Origin: Leeuwenhoekiella blandensis MED217
GTDB lineage: Bacteria; Bacteroidota; Bacteroidia; Flavobacteriales; Flavobacteriaceae
Assembly: GCF_000152985.1 (NCBI RefSeq)
Contig: NZ_CH672395.1
Location: 4,065,823-4,129,822 of the forward strand
Direction of reading: 5' to 3'
DNA length: 64,000 bases
Shown here piece after piece: positions 32,466 to 42,489 of this stretch. Every line of letters begins with the position of its first letter. Position 1 is the stretch's first letter. The notes below the pieces were generated by a model that was not told where the DNA came from, searched no databases, and worked only from the letters and a program-made list of their open reading frames with translations. The translations under genes and the position numbers were made by a program.

Positions 32466-33170
32466 TTAATCGTCGTGTTTCCTTACGGTACGTTGCTCGA
32501 TACGCTTTTCATAGTTCTTTCCTTCAAAAATGCGTTGAACAAAAATCCCGGGAATGTGTATTTGGTTAGGGTCTAATTCGCCGGCAGGTACAAGCTCTTC
32601 AACTTCGGCAACAGTAATCTTTGCTGCCCCACACATTATGGGATTAAAATTGCGCGCCGTTCCTTTAAAAATGAGATTGCCAGCAGTATCACCTTTCCAA
32701 GCTTTTATAAATGAAAAATCGGCTTTAAAAGCGTGTTCTAAAACATACATCTTGCCATCAAACTCACGCGTTTCTTTGCCTTCGGCTACTTCGGTACCAT
32801 AGCCTGCAGGTGTGTAAATCGCCGGAAAGCCTGCTTGTGCTGCACGGCAACGTTCGGCTAAAGTTCCCTGCGGAATCAATTCGACCTCAAGTTCACCGCT
32901 TAACATTTGACGTTCAAACTCGGCATTTTCACCCACGTAAGACGAGATCATTTTTTTGATCTGCTTTTTCTGAAGCAATAAGCCCAAGCCAAAATCATCT
33001 ACCCCGGCATTATTAGAAATACAAGTTAGATTTTTCACGTTAAGTTTAACGAGTTGCTCAATGGCTTTTTCCGGAATTCCGCTCAATCCAAAACCACCCA
33101 GCATCAAGGTCATATCGTCCTCGACACCTTTTAATGCTTCAGTTACTGAGTTTACCGTTTTTGTTATCAT
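32466..33170 (-). CDS. scoA: 3-oxoacid CoA-transferase subunit A
   Basis: This 234-residue alpha subunit partners ScoB in ketone-body or acetoacetate metabolism. The CoA-binding loop is [10 protein letters not shown] (about 26-35), followed by [21 protein letters not shown], and [20 protein letters not shown]. The length and order are typical. It is first in the scoA-prx-scoB group. Confidence 0.92.
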   Translation of the reverse strand: MITKTVNSVTEALKGVEDDMTLMLGGFGLSGIPEKAIEQLVKLNVKNLTCISNNAGVDDFGLGLLLQKKQIKKMISSYVGENAEFERQMLSGELEVELIPQGTLAERCRAAQAGFPAIYTPAGYGTEVAEGKETREFDGKMYVLEHAFKADFSFIKAWKGDTAGNLIFKGTARNFNPIMCGAAKITVAEVEELVPAGELDPNQIHIPGIFVQRIFEGKNYEKRIEQRTVRKHDD

Positions 33171-33267
33171 TTTCTCATTTTAGAATAAGAAAATTACAAA
33201 ATACGTTTTCTAACCGCAATCTTTTAGCAGTAATTTAGGGTATTCAGAATACGGGATTTGAAGTCGG

Positions 33268-35607
33268 TTAAAAATCGAGTTCGTCTGGTAATTCTACTTC
33301 TTGACGCTCCCCTTCTACCGGTTGCGAGCAATCGACACGAATACTCAAATCTTCGGGACGTTCAAAATCCTCTTGTGAGATATTTAGGGCCTCATCTTCA
33401 TAGCATTTTTTCATAAAGACCGCCCAAATAGGTAACGCCATGGTGGCTCCCTGACCGTAGGTTATACTTGGGAAATGCACCGAACGATCATCACCTCCTA
33501 CCCAAACACCACTTACCAGATTAGGCACCATTCCCATAAACCAGCCATCACTTTGGTTTTGAGTAGTTCCGGTTTTACCGGCAATCGGGTTTTTAAACAT
33601 ATAAGGATGACCAGTAACCACGTTGTTATACACATAATTATTGATCGCTCCAGAACGCAGTCGCGCTCCAGAACCGTATTGTGTTACTCCTTCCATTAAA
33701 TTCACAGTTACATAAGCTGATTCCTGACTGATAATATCTTTAGCCTTTGGAACGCTTTGATACAACACCGTACCGTTTTTATCTACGATCGTCGAAACGA
33801 TCTGTGGTTCTACGTGAACCCCTTTGTTAGCGAAAGCAGAATAGGCCGAAACCATCTCGAACAAGCTTAAATCTGGCGTTCCTAATGCTATTGAAGGTAC
33901 TGCCGGAATATTTTCGGTATCTACGCCTAATTTGTCAATTAAGTTGATCACCGGTTGCGGACCTACACGGTGCATTAAACGCGCTGAAACCGTGTTGATC
34001 GAGTTGGCAAGTGCCGACTTTAATGTGATCATTCCCTTGAAGCCTTCGCTAGAATTTTCCGGGCACCAATCCTCCTGCGCGCCCATATCTCCTGCAGGGA
34101 TACAATACGGAATATCTGGAACCGTATCACAAGGCGAAAGGTGCAATTGATCTATAGCTGTAGCATACAAAAACGGCTTGAAAGTAGAACCTACTTGTCG
34201 TCTACCCGTTTTAACGTGATCGTACTGAAAATGCTTATAGTTGATTCCTCCTACCCAAGCTTTTACTTCGCCCGTTTGTGGCGTTAAACTCAATAAACCG
34301 GCACGTAAAAAGCGTTTGTAATACAAAATACTATCTCGCGGGGTCATTACCGTGTCTACTTCTTTTGCGCCATCTTTCCAGACGAAAACACGCATATCGG
34401 TCTCTTTGTCAAAAGATGCTTTTATGTCCTCTACCGCGATATCCTGAGCGGCCATTTTTCTCCAACGATCAGAATTGCGCATTGCACGATTGATAATTAC
34501 TTCCTCCTCTTCTGTAGTAATATCTCTAAACGGCGCCGTAGTGTTTCTTTCGTTTTGGCGATCAAACTCTCGCTGAAGGTTTTCCATATGTGCGGTAACA
34601 GCTTCTTCTGCATAGCGCTGCATGCGCGAGTCAAGCGTTGTGGTAATTACGAGTCCGTCGCGATAAATGTTGTAATATTCTTCATTTCCATCTGCATCAA
34701 CACCTTTTGGATTCTCTTTGATCCAGTCTGACATAAAGGCTCTAAGGTATTCTCTAAAATAGGTTGCAATCCCATCGGCGTGACCTTCTGGAGAAAATTT
34801 TATCTCCATAGGCATTGCGATCAGACTGTCGCGTTCGGCTTCGGTGATTTTTCCGGTTTCGGCCATAAGTGCTAAAACCGTATTTCTACGCTCTAACGAC
34901 TTGTCTTTTGAAATCTCGCGATACGGATTGTACTGACGCGGATTTTTTAGCATCCCGGCAATGATCGCCGATTCTTCAGGTCTTAAATCACGCGGTTCTT
35001 TATCAAAATAAATTTTGGACGCAGAGCGAATTCCCACCGCTTGAAACAGAAAATCCTGCTTGTTGAGATACATGGTAATGATCTCTTCCTTGGTATATTG
35101 GCTTTCTAAACGTGTGGCGATGATCCACTCTTTTACTTTTTGCAAAACACGCTCAAACTTGCTGCTGGGCGTATCTGAAAACAGAAGCTTTGCCAACTGC
35201 TGCGTGATAGTACTCGCTCCCCCTTTTGAACCTAAAAAAGCTACAGCTCTTGCGGTACCGCGCATATCGATGCCAGAATGCTCGTAAAAACGTCTATCTT
35301 CCGTAGCAACAACTGCATCAACAAGGTTCTGTGCTAAATCTTCATATTTAACCGGAGTACGGTTTTCATTGTAGAATTTTCCCAGTGTTTTTCCGTCAGA
35401 AGAAAGGATTTCGGTAGCCAGATTGCTTTCTGGATTCTCAAGTTCTTCAAAGGTGGGTAGTTTTCCAAAAACACCCCAAGATGCGAGTAAGAACACGAGA
35501 ATAATCGCCCCTAATCCGCTTAAAAATAAAATCCAAAACCCTTTAATATATGGGCGATAATTGGTTTGTTTTGCCTTTGCAGCAGGCTTCTTTTTATTTT
35601 GAGCCAT
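33268..35607 (-). CDS. Class A penicillin-binding protein (PBP1A-like)
   Basis: This 779-residue bifunctional peptidoglycan synthase has a cytoplasmic Lys-rich tail, one membrane helix (about 22-43) and a GT51 glycosyltransferase domain. The latter shows VATEDRRFYEHSGID with the catalytic Glu, and GASTITQQLAKLL. The transpeptidase domain has the SxxK serine in GSTFKPFLYA, SxN in ALANSINTV and KTGTTQNQSDGWF. The frame extends to a TTG at 35634, but the ATG at 35607 (MAQNKKKP) is the family-like start. It lies directly downstream of gldH, a conserved flavobacterial order. Confidence 0.94.
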   Translation of the reverse strand: MAQNKKKPAAKAKQTNYRPYIKGFWILFLSGLGAIILVFLLASWGVFGKLPTFEELENPESNLATEILSSDGKTLGKFYNENRTPVKYEDLAQNLVDAVVATEDRRFYEHSGIDMRGTARAVAFLGSKGGASTITQQLAKLLFSDTPSSKFERVLQKVKEWIIATRLESQYTKEEIITMYLNKQDFLFQAVGIRSASKIYFDKEPRDLRPEESAIIAGMLKNPRQYNPYREISKDKSLERRNTVLALMAETGKITEAERDSLIAMPMEIKFSPEGHADGIATYFREYLRAFMSDWIKENPKGVDADGNEEYYNIYRDGLVITTTLDSRMQRYAEEAVTAHMENLQREFDRQNERNTTAPFRDITTEEEEVIINRAMRNSDRWRKMAAQDIAVEDIKASFDKETDMRVFVWKDGAKEVDTVMTPRDSILYYKRFLRAGLLSLTPQTGEVKAWVGGINYKHFQYDHVKTGRRQVGSTFKPFLYATAIDQLHLSPCDTVPDIPYCIPAGDMGAQEDWCPENSSEGFKGMITLKSALANSINTVSARLMHRVGPQPVINLIDKLGVDTENIPAVPSIALGTPDLSLFEMVSAYSAFANKGVHVEPQIVSTIVDKNGTVLYQSVPKAKDIISQESAYVTVNLMEGVTQYGSGARLRSGAINNYVYNNVVTGHPYMFKNPIAGKTGTTQNQSDGWFMGMVPNLVSGVWVGGDDRSVHFPSITYGQGATMALPIWAVFMKKCYEDEALNISQEDFERPEDLSIRVDCSQPVEGERQEVELPDELDF

Positions 35608-35611
35608 TTTA

Positions 35612-36097
35612 TTATAATTCGTTTGTTTTTTCAATACGCAAACCTACATCCTTTATTCCTTCTAAATCAGAAATAGGATCTACGTCTCCGTTACGGCGCA
35701 TCGCTTGTTTAACTTTAAACGTATAGGTACCCGTCTCGTTGAATTGTATATTCTCTTTATACCAAAGTTTATTTTCTTTCAAATCACCAAAACCTTCACC
35801 AAGCCAGCTTCCGTCTGGTTCTGCCATTTTATATTCTAATGTATCTGTAATGGTTTTTCCGTTAGGGAACTGCATTTCTGTGATTAAAAACAGATTACTA
35901 AAAGCGTATGCGTTATCATTCCGCAAGGTTATAAACGCATTATATTGGCTTAAAGTGTCTAGATCATTAACTTTTAAGATTACTGCAGAATCACTTTTCC
36001 AGTATTTAGGCAGTGACTTATACTCGTGAAATGCTGCTGTTTTATCGCAAGAAATAAAACACATAAAAAACAGCACGGCATATACTAGTCTATGCAT
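35612..36097 (-). CDS. gldH: Gliding motility lipoprotein GldH
   Basis: This 161-residue lipoprotein has its signal in MHRLVYAVLFFMCFISCDKT, with the lipobox Cys at 17, and a GldH body (FHEYKSLPKYWKSDS, LRNDNAYAFSNLFLITEM, GSWLGEGFGDLKENKLWYKE). GldH belongs to the gliding/type IX secretion-related set of Bacteroidota. The ATG at 36097 is chosen over an upstream in-frame start. It overlaps ricT by 8 bases and precedes the PBP gene, matching the known neighbourhood. Confidence 0.92.
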   Translation of the reverse strand: MHRLVYAVLFFMCFISCDKTAAFHEYKSLPKYWKSDSAVILKVNDLDTLSQYNAFITLRNDNAYAFSNLFLITEMQFPNGKTITDTLEYKMAEPDGSWLGEGFGDLKENKLWYKENIQFNETGTYTFKVKQAMRRNGDVDPISDLEGIKDVGLRIEKTNEL

Positions 36098-37259
36098 TTT
36101 TCTTAGGTCCCTTTTTGCGGTAATTCCCTTTTTTACGACGGTTTTTTGAACGCTTTCTTGATTTTTGAGGTTTATCAAAACGTGTTAAACTGTCTTGCCC
36201 TACTACGTTACCAAATTCAACTTTAGTGTCTGTGATAAGTTCTGCAGCGTACTCTTCAAGACTTGCCACCTTGTTTTTCTTCTTGTTGGCTTCGATAATT
36301 TCATTGGCCTGCGTGGTGGTCAACTTATGCCAGTTCATCCACTCGCCTTCATAAGCATACCAAAGGTGTCCCTGAAAAATATCGATCTTCTGGCAAACGG
36401 CCGTTCCCTTATCGGTATAGAGTTTTTGTTCGGTTTTGGGGAAATCTTTGAGCGCATCTAAATAGGCGTCCAGCTCGTAATTTAAACAGCATTTTAACTT
36501 CCCGCATTGCCCGGCCAATTTTTGCGGATTTAATGAAAGTTGCTGATAGCGTGCTGCGCTTGTGGTCACCGATCTAAAATCGGTTAACCAGGTTGAGCAA
36601 CACAGCTCGCGCCCGCAAGAACCAATTCCGCCTAAACGCGCCGCTTCTTGTCTAAAGCCTATTTGACGCATTTCGATACGTGTTCTAAACTCTTGTGCAA
36701 ATTCTTTGATCAATTGTCTAAAATCTACGCGCTCTTCTGCAGTATAGAAAAAAGTCGCTTTTGACCCATCGCCCTGAAATTCTATATCAGAGATTTTCAT
36801 CTGAAGTCCTAAACGAATAGCGATCTGCCGCGAACGTACTTTGATGCTTTCTTCACGCTCCTTTACGCTTTCCCAAACTTCAATATCTTTTTGGTTTGCT
36901 TTGCGGTAAATCTTTAAAAAATCGTCGGTTTTATACGGAATGCGTTTCTTTTTCATCTGAACACGCACCAACTCACCCGTTAATGAAACGATACCTACAT
37001 CGTGACCCGAAGCCGCCTGAACCGCCAGTACTTCGCCCACATTGATCTGTAATTTATCTACGTTCTTCACGTATTCTTTGCGACCATTTTTGAAGCGAAC
37101 TTCAACAAAGTCAAAGGGTTCCTGCCCATCGGGCAGACTCATATTTGAAAGCCAGTCAAAGACTGTAAGTTTATTGCATCCATCGGTACCACAGGTACCA
37201 TTATTTTGACAACCACGCGGTTGACCGTTTTTGGTCGTACCACAATTTCCACACGCCAT
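36090..37259 (-). CDS. ricT: PSP1-domain protein RicT homologue
   Basis: This 389-residue protein has the PSP1 domain (GDGSKATFFYTAEERVDFR and GIGSCGRELCCSTWL) used by RicT in RNA-maturation complexes with Fe-S ligands. The N-terminus holds a Cys cluster (Cys3, Cys6, Cys17, Cys23, Cys28), and the C-terminus is strongly basic (RKRSKNRRKKGNYRKKGPKK), suiting RNA binding. It overlaps gldH by 8 bases. Confidence 0.88.
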   Translation of the reverse strand: MACGNCGTTKNGQPRGCQNNGTCGTDGCNKLTVFDWLSNMSLPDGQEPFDFVEVRFKNGRKEYVKNVDKLQINVGEVLAVQAASGHDVGIVSLTGELVRVQMKKKRIPYKTDDFLKIYRKANQKDIEVWESVKEREESIKVRSRQIAIRLGLQMKISDIEFQGDGSKATFFYTAEERVDFRQLIKEFAQEFRTRIEMRQIGFRQEAARLGGIGSCGRELCCSTWLTDFRSVTTSAARYQQLSLNPQKLAGQCGKLKCCLNYELDAYLDALKDFPKTEQKLYTDKGTAVCQKIDIFQGHLWYAYEGEWMNWHKLTTTQANEIIEANKKKNKVASLEEYAAELITDTKVEFGNVVGQDSLTRFDKPQKSRKRSKNRRKKGNYRKKGPKKNA

Positions 37260-37562
37260 GAGATCCTATATGTTTGTAAATCTCCAGAATAAAAAACTCC
37301 GGGATTTGATGATTTATATATGTTGACAACGGAAAGCTTCCGTCTTAATTGCTGCTAAAGATAACATTTTAGCTATGCAAAAATATAGTAATTCTAATTG
37401 GGGATTAAAGCAAATGTGTGGCATTTTCCGCTTAGAACTAAAACTAGATTTTAAATACGAATTAAATAATGTTAAATTTTTATAATCTAACTCATATTCA
37501 AACGATTATTCCAAGAAATAATATATTTTTAACTAAAGCTAACCATCAAAACTTTTATAATT
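37260..37562. other. Intergenic region, AT-rich
   Basis: This 303-base divergent gap lies between ricT and the small exported-peptide gene. A small inverted repeat (ACGGAA, AGC, TTCCGT; 37329-37343) is the only structured feature I see. Promoters for both sides must lie here, but no clear TAnnTTTG match stands out. Confidence 0.5.
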
Positions 37563-37808
37563 ATGAAAAATCTTTATTTATTAAGTCTATTATTTGCTTT
37601 AAGTTCATTTAACGTTTCTAATACAAACCCCAACGAATATTGTACTGTCACTTGCACTGCAACTGCTACAAATTTTGAAACTGGGGAATCCTATGATTTC
37701 ACAAGAACAGCAACAGGTTTGACCTGTGCAGGAGCCGAAAGTCAGTCGTGTGCCTTGGCACAGGCGGCTGCTGAGGAGTTTATCAGAAAAAGACAAAATC
37801 AACAATAA
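37563..37808 (+). CDS. Small exported Cys-containing peptide of unknown function
   Basis: This 81-residue protein has a signal peptide (residues 1-20, hydrophobic LLSLLFALSSFNVS) and a mature part with Cys residues in YCTVTCTAT, TCAGAESQSCALA, suggesting two disulfides. I do not recognise a family. It precedes a GLPGLI-family gene by 44 bases and an outer-membrane barrel gene beyond that, all in the same direction and equally AT-rich. The three may be one operon. Confidence 0.65.
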   Translation: MKNLYLLSLLFALSSFNVSNTNPNEYCTVTCTATATNFETGESYDFTRTATGLTCAGAESQSCALAQAAAEEFIRKRQNQQ

Positions 37809-37852
37809 CCATAAATTTACACTAATCTAGGTTAGCTTTTTTAATTAATAGT

Positions 37853-38584
37853 ATGAAATATCTATTTATAATTTATACATTTTTATTCCTACCTACTATT
37901 GTCATTGGTCAGCAAAATACGCTACAGATAAGTTATATAGAGGAATTTGGTTCAAATGATTCTGGAGGATTTACAAACTGGAAAACTGATTTAACAATAC
38001 TTAATTCTAAATATTCACTCTATAGAATTGATATAAAATCTGCAAATCAAAAGCGAATTGATGCTACAGATTTTGGTGAAAATATGGGGTTTATCCCGTC
38101 TAACAGCACCTACAATTATTATTATAAAGATAATAATGATATTTTTTACAAGTGGTATATCACAGGTAAAAAATTTTACATCAAAGATCAGCCTAATTTT
38201 GAATGGAAAATTTTACCCGAAACTAAAGATATTTTGGGATACGCCTGTCAAAAGGCAATAACTACATTTAGAGGTCGTAATTATGAAGCCTATTTTGCTA
38301 TAATTGATGGTGCGACTGGCGGACCATGGAAGTTTAATGGTTTGCCAGGAGTTATTCTGGAAATTGAATCTACTGATGGAGAATTTAAAATTCTATCTTA
38401 TGGTATAAATACTATCAAACTAGATAACCCCGTGGTAAACCCTTACATAAGTGAAAAGTTTATAAGTTGGGAAAAATATAAAGATTTATACAATCGAAAA
38501 TATATTGAAACTGAAAACACTTTTAAAGATGGTCAGCAAGTTATGAGTATGAAAAAAATGCAGAGGGAACGCCTTGTAGATTAA
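37853..38584 (+). CDS. GLPGLI-family exported protein
   Basis: This 243-residue protein has a signal peptide (1-20, ending IVIGQQ) and the family motif in GGPWKFNGLPGVILEIES, with Val in place of the usual Leu in GLPGLI. The family occurs in Bacteroidota beside TonB-dependent-type barrels, as it does here, 24 bases before one. The function is unknown. The base composition is AT-rich compared with neighbouring core genes, which suggests an acquired unit. Confidence 0.82.
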   Translation: MKYLFIIYTFLFLPTIVIGQQNTLQISYIEEFGSNDSGGFTNWKTDLTILNSKYSLYRIDIKSANQKRIDATDFGENMGFIPSNSTYNYYYKDNNDIFYKWYITGKKFYIKDQPNFEWKILPETKDILGYACQKAITTFRGRNYEAYFAIIDGATGGPWKFNGLPGVILEIESTDGEFKILSYGINTIKLDNPVVNPYISEKFISWEKYKDLYNRKYIETENTFKDGQQVMSMKKMQRERLVD

Positions 38585-38608
38585 TTTATCTTTTCATTAT
38601 TAGTATAA

Positions 38609-41212
38609 ATGTTAGCGTATTTAAAATTAATTATTATAGGAGCAGTTATAAGCTGCTCCTTTTCTTTTTCGTACAGCCAAACTTTATCTGGCACCTTAAA
38701 AAATAGTTGGACCAATAAACCCGTTGAGGGTGCTTCTGTTATTATAACAAGCACTGATAATCCAGAGATAATACTAGCATATTCTTATAGTAATGCTTCA
38801 GGGTTTTTTAAGATCGAAATACTATCAGGCCCTGACCCTGATGTTCCTTTAAAATTAACTGTTAATGCAATGGGTTATGAAAAATACGAAAACCAAGGTA
38901 CTATCAATTCTCTAAAAATACCAGATATTGTCTTCTTACAGGAAGCCGAAAATGTGTTACCAGAAATTAAAATAATAGATAAGAATAAAGCCATTCGCAT
39001 TAAAAATGATACCACCTTTTTTAAAGTTTCAAAGTTTACTGATGGTACAGAAAAAACAGTAGAAGATTTATTGCGAAAACTACCCGGTATCGACATTGAC
39101 GATGATGGCACTATTAAATATAAAAAGAAGCGTATCAGTGCCTTTTTAATTGAAGGGGATGATCTTTTTAAAAACGACTATATTAAAGCAAGCCGAAATA
39201 TAAACATTAGCATAATTGAAGAAATACAGGCATTGGAAAAATTTTCAGAAAACCCTTTGCTAAAGGACATAGAGAACTCAGATAAGGTTGCGATCAATTT
39301 AAAGCTAACTAATGATGCAAGTGCTATTTATTCAAATTTAGAATTAGGTCTAGGAACAAACAATCGCCATCACAATAATTTAGACGTTTTAGAAATCGCA
39401 CAAAACACCAAAGCCTTTGGCCTTGTAAACGTAAACAATACAGGTATAAAAAACAATCAAAAAGCTCTATCATTTGAAGAAACAAATGCTCTTACTACCA
39501 AACCAAACTATATTATATCGCTGCCTAATTATGGTTCGCTTTTAAAGGGTAATAGAACAAATAGAAATAAGGCACTTTACTCCTCTGTAAACACCATTTT
39601 AAACATCTCTGAAACTATAAACACAAAATTTAATTTCTCCTATTTCAAAGATTTACTCAAGCAAAACACCAATAGTAAAAGTAATTTCTTTGCAGCAGGA
39701 AAAGAAATTAAGTTAGAAAGTAGTCAACAAGCATTTCAAAAACCCAAGTCTTTTGAAGGAGATTTTAATCTACGTGTAAATCTTAATCTAAACTCTAAAA
39801 TTGAAGTGTTATCGCAGTTTGGCAATGACCAACATGAAGTGGTTTCAAACGTATTGAATAATGGTGTAGCACAACAGCTTGCTATTGAGAATAAAAAATT
39901 TAACTCCAGTACAAATATCAATTACACTCAAAAACTATCTGAAAAAAAAGCATTTACCCTAAATTTAAAAGTTCAAAATAATGCCATTGATGAATTTTTG
40001 AAAAGTGAAATAGATAATTCAAGTAATTATCAATTACAAGATATTTCTACATCCTACGATTTGAAAGAATTTGAAGCTAAATTTTACCAAAATTCTGGCA
40101 AGGATAAACTAACTTATAGTCTTGGCGCATTTTATGAAAATAATGAGATGCAAAGCGAACTGAAAGACGAGTCCTTATCTAATAAAAGTATAAACAATAC
40201 AAGCCTAGATAGAAGTGGCCTTTATGTTAAAGGTAGTTACTTTAAAAAACTCAACGATTTTTCAATTAATTTAAAAGGAACTTTAAGTTATCTCAATCAA
40301 TCATTGCCCCAAGTTCAATTAGAAAAACAGAACTTCCTATTTAATCCATCCCTAAATCTCAAATATGACCTGAATAATTCATCCTCACTCAACGTTGCCT
40401 CCGGATTCAAAAATAATAGCCAACCGTTTTCCAATTTATTTACCTATCCAGTTCTTATTTCATTTAGAACTTTAATATCAAACAAACCTGATCTGACGTT
40501 AAGTAAAACATTTAAATACGGGGCCAATTATTGGTATACTGACACTTACAACAACTTTTCAATTAACACTGGGATTACCATTGATGAAATTCGTGATAAC
40601 TTTATAGCAACCCAAAATATTTCACAAAATCAATCACGATTAGATTATTTTGTCGCAGAGAATTCTGATAAAAATAATCAAGTATATTTAAATCTAAGTA
40701 AATATATTTTTCCTTTAAGAAGTAAATTTTCAATCAATACTCAATACAAAAATTCTCAAATACGAAGTTCATTTACTCCTGGAGAATTTCAGTATAGCAA
40801 TGTGGACCAATTCAAAATTGATTTTGAAATAAGTAATGGTTTCTTTAAAAAGACACTATTTATAGATAACTCCTTGACTTACAGAGCTTCAAAATTAAAA
40901 ACAGCTTCTGGTGTAAGAAATACAGTATCCAACTTTACAAATAACTTAGAAATTAAATACCTCTTCTCTGAGAAGTTGAAAAGCCGACTAAATTACAATT
41001 ATATTAATAATGGGTCTAATGATTTTAATTTTCTTGACTTTCAAATAGATTATAAAAGTCAGAAACTTAAAGTGGATTTTTCTTTAATAGGTAATAACCT
41101 ATTGAATATTAGTTCTTATCAAATAAATTTTAATGATGAAGCCTCGGAGACAGCTATGTCCTATCAATTGATAAAGCGCTATTTTATTTTACAAGCTTCT
41201 TTTAAATTTTAA
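38609..41212 (+). CDS. Outer-membrane barrel with CarboxypepD_reg-like domain (TonB receptor type)
   Basis: This 867-residue protein has a signal peptide (about 1-25), a carboxypeptidase-regulatory-like beta domain (GTLKNSWTNKPVEGASVII onward, about 27-115) and a plug-like segment (TVEDLLRKLPGIDIDDDGTI). A long beta-barrel region ends in an aromatic residue (FILQASFKF), as outer-membrane proteins do. It likely imports or exports a substrate linked to the GLPGLI protein and small peptide upstream. Its last 24 bases overlap the convergent trhO gene. Confidence 0.85.
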   Translation: MLAYLKLIIIGAVISCSFSFSYSQTLSGTLKNSWTNKPVEGASVIITSTDNPEIILAYSYSNASGFFKIEILSGPDPDVPLKLTVNAMGYEKYENQGTINSLKIPDIVFLQEAENVLPEIKIIDKNKAIRIKNDTTFFKVSKFTDGTEKTVEDLLRKLPGIDIDDDGTIKYKKKRISAFLIEGDDLFKNDYIKASRNINISIIEEIQALEKFSENPLLKDIENSDKVAINLKLTNDASAIYSNLELGLGTNNRHHNNLDVLEIAQNTKAFGLVNVNNTGIKNNQKALSFEETNALTTKPNYIISLPNYGSLLKGNRTNRNKALYSSVNTILNISETINTKFNFSYFKDLLKQNTNSKSNFFAAGKEIKLESSQQAFQKPKSFEGDFNLRVNLNLNSKIEVLSQFGNDQHEVVSNVLNNGVAQQLAIENKKFNSSTNINYTQKLSEKKAFTLNLKVQNNAIDEFLKSEIDNSSNYQLQDISTSYDLKEFEAKFYQNSGKDKLTYSLGAFYENNEMQSELKDESLSNKSINNTSLDRSGLYVKGSYFKKLNDFSINLKGTLSYLNQSLPQVQLEKQNFLFNPSLNLKYDLNNSSSLNVASGFKNNSQPFSNLFTYPVLISFRTLISNKPDLTLSKTFKYGANYWYTDTYNNFSINTGITIDEIRDNFIATQNISQNQSRLDYFVAENSDKNNQVYLNLSKYIFPLRSKFSINTQYKNSQIRSSFTPGEFQYSNVDQFKIDFEISNGFFKKTLFIDNSLTYRASKLKTASGVRNTVSNFTNNLEIKYLFSEKLKSRLNYNYINNGSNDFNFLDFQIDYKSQKLKVDFSLIGNNLLNISSYQINFNDEASETAMSYQLIKRYFILQASFKF

Positions 41213-42226
41213 CTTTTCAGATCTTCCTTTTTTGAAGATTTTGTTACTATTTGGAATACCTTTTCGCAGTTCTTTTTGCACTTCATATGGCAAAGCGATC
41301 ACCTCTTTACATTCGTCTGAACAGGTGTGATTCATCGCTTCTGCACACTCGTCACATTGTATAAAGAGTAAATGACAAGCTTCGTTAGCACAGTTTACAT
41401 GCGTGTCACAAGGCTTTCCGCACTGGTGGCAATTTGAAATAATATCTTCTGAAATGCGCTCGCCACGACGGTGGTCAAATACGAAGTTTTTCCCTTTAAA
41501 TTTATTTTCAAGCTTCAACTGCTCAACCTGACGTGCGTATTCAATAATCCCGCCTTCTAGTTGATAGACTTGTTTAAAACCTTTGTGTTTATAGTAAGCG
41601 CTGGCTTTTTCGCAGCGTATTCCACCGGTGCAATACATCACCAGTTTTTTATCTTCTTTGTGATCGCGTAAGTCTTCTTCAATAAGATCTAAGCTGTCGC
41701 GAAAGGTATCAACATCTGGAGTTACCGCATTTTTAAAATGCCCGATCTCGCTCTCGTAGTGGTTGCGCATATCTACGAGCACCACATCATCTGCTTCTAT
41801 GAGTTCGTTAAAGGTAGCGGCATCTACGTGAACGCCTTTATTGGTAACATCAAAAGTGTCGTCATCAAGACCGTCTGCCACGATCTTAGGACGCACTTTA
41901 ACTTTAAGTTTTAAAAAGGATTTGGCGTCTTGCTCGATGGCGATATTAAGGCGAACGTTCTCTAGAAAATCAATCCCGTCTAAAAAGGTTTTGAACTCGT
42001 CAAAGCGTTTTGCCGGTACCGATAGTTGTGCATTGATCCCCTCGTGCGCGACATAAATTCGCCCCAGAACATCCATTTGATTCCAGGCTAAAAACAGGTG
42101 ATCTCTAAAAAGTTGCGGATTGCCAATTTTGGCGTACTGATAGAACGAGAGCGTCAAGCGATCTTCGCCTGCCTCATCAATTAATGCTGCTCGTTCTTTT
42201 GCGCTTAATTTGTTGTACAGTTGCAT
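41189..42226 (-). CDS. trhO: tRNA uridine 34 hydroxylase TrhO (rhodanese-like)
   Basis: This 345-residue protein has an N-terminal acylphosphatase-like part and a rhodanese domain with the catalytic Cys in VMYCTGGIRCEKA (about 196). A C-terminal Cys-rich zinc-type region follows (SNCHQCGKPCDTHVNC and CDECAEAMNHTC). TrhO makes 5-hydroxyuridine at tRNA wobble position 34. It ends convergently inside the barrel gene by 24 bases and is followed upstream by a long non-coding region before recA. Confidence 0.92.
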   Translation of the reverse strand: MQLYNKLSAKERAALIDEAGEDRLTLSFYQYAKIGNPQLFRDHLFLAWNQMDVLGRIYVAHEGINAQLSVPAKRFDEFKTFLDGIDFLENVRLNIAIEQDAKSFLKLKVKVRPKIVADGLDDDTFDVTNKGVHVDAATFNELIEADDVVLVDMRNHYESEIGHFKNAVTPDVDTFRDSLDLIEEDLRDHKEDKKLVMYCTGGIRCEKASAYYKHKGFKQVYQLEGGIIEYARQVEQLKLENKFKGKNFVFDHRRGERISEDIISNCHQCGKPCDTHVNCANEACHLLFIQCDECAEAMNHTCSDECKEVIALPYEVQKELRKGIPNSNKIFKKGRSEKLKFKRSL

Positions 42227-42334
42227 GCTATACTTAATTTTAAGGTTAAAAGTGGCGCAAAAGTAGCGTTTTTAAGTCATTAGCTGCAAGAAATGTCTCT
42301 TGTGTTTCACAAAGACACCAAAGCTCAGGCACAA

Positions 42335-42367
42335 AAAAATGCCCGCGAGTTTCTCGGGGGCATTTTT
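42335..42367 (-). terminator. Orphan intrinsic terminator between trhO and recA
   Basis: AAAAATGCCC and GGGCATTTTT flank an inner CGAG/CTCG stem. On the minus strand seven T follow. It lies upstream of the trhO start, so it ends no visible gene. Confidence 0.6.
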
Positions 42368-42441
42368 CTTGAACGGCTAATTCAGGTTATCATATTATTT
42401 GATGTTTTCAAATAAATACGAGCTAACCGCCGTCCAATCTA

Positions 42442-42489
42442 ACATTGCAGTAATAAGGCACGCTCGTGCAACGCTCACTACTGCAATGT
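42442..42489. repeat. Perfect 11-bp inverted repeat with inner hairpin
   Basis: ACATTGCAGTA (42442-42452) pairs with TACTGCAATGT (42479-42489), and within the loop GCACG pairs with CGTGC (42458-42469). Confidence 0.6.
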
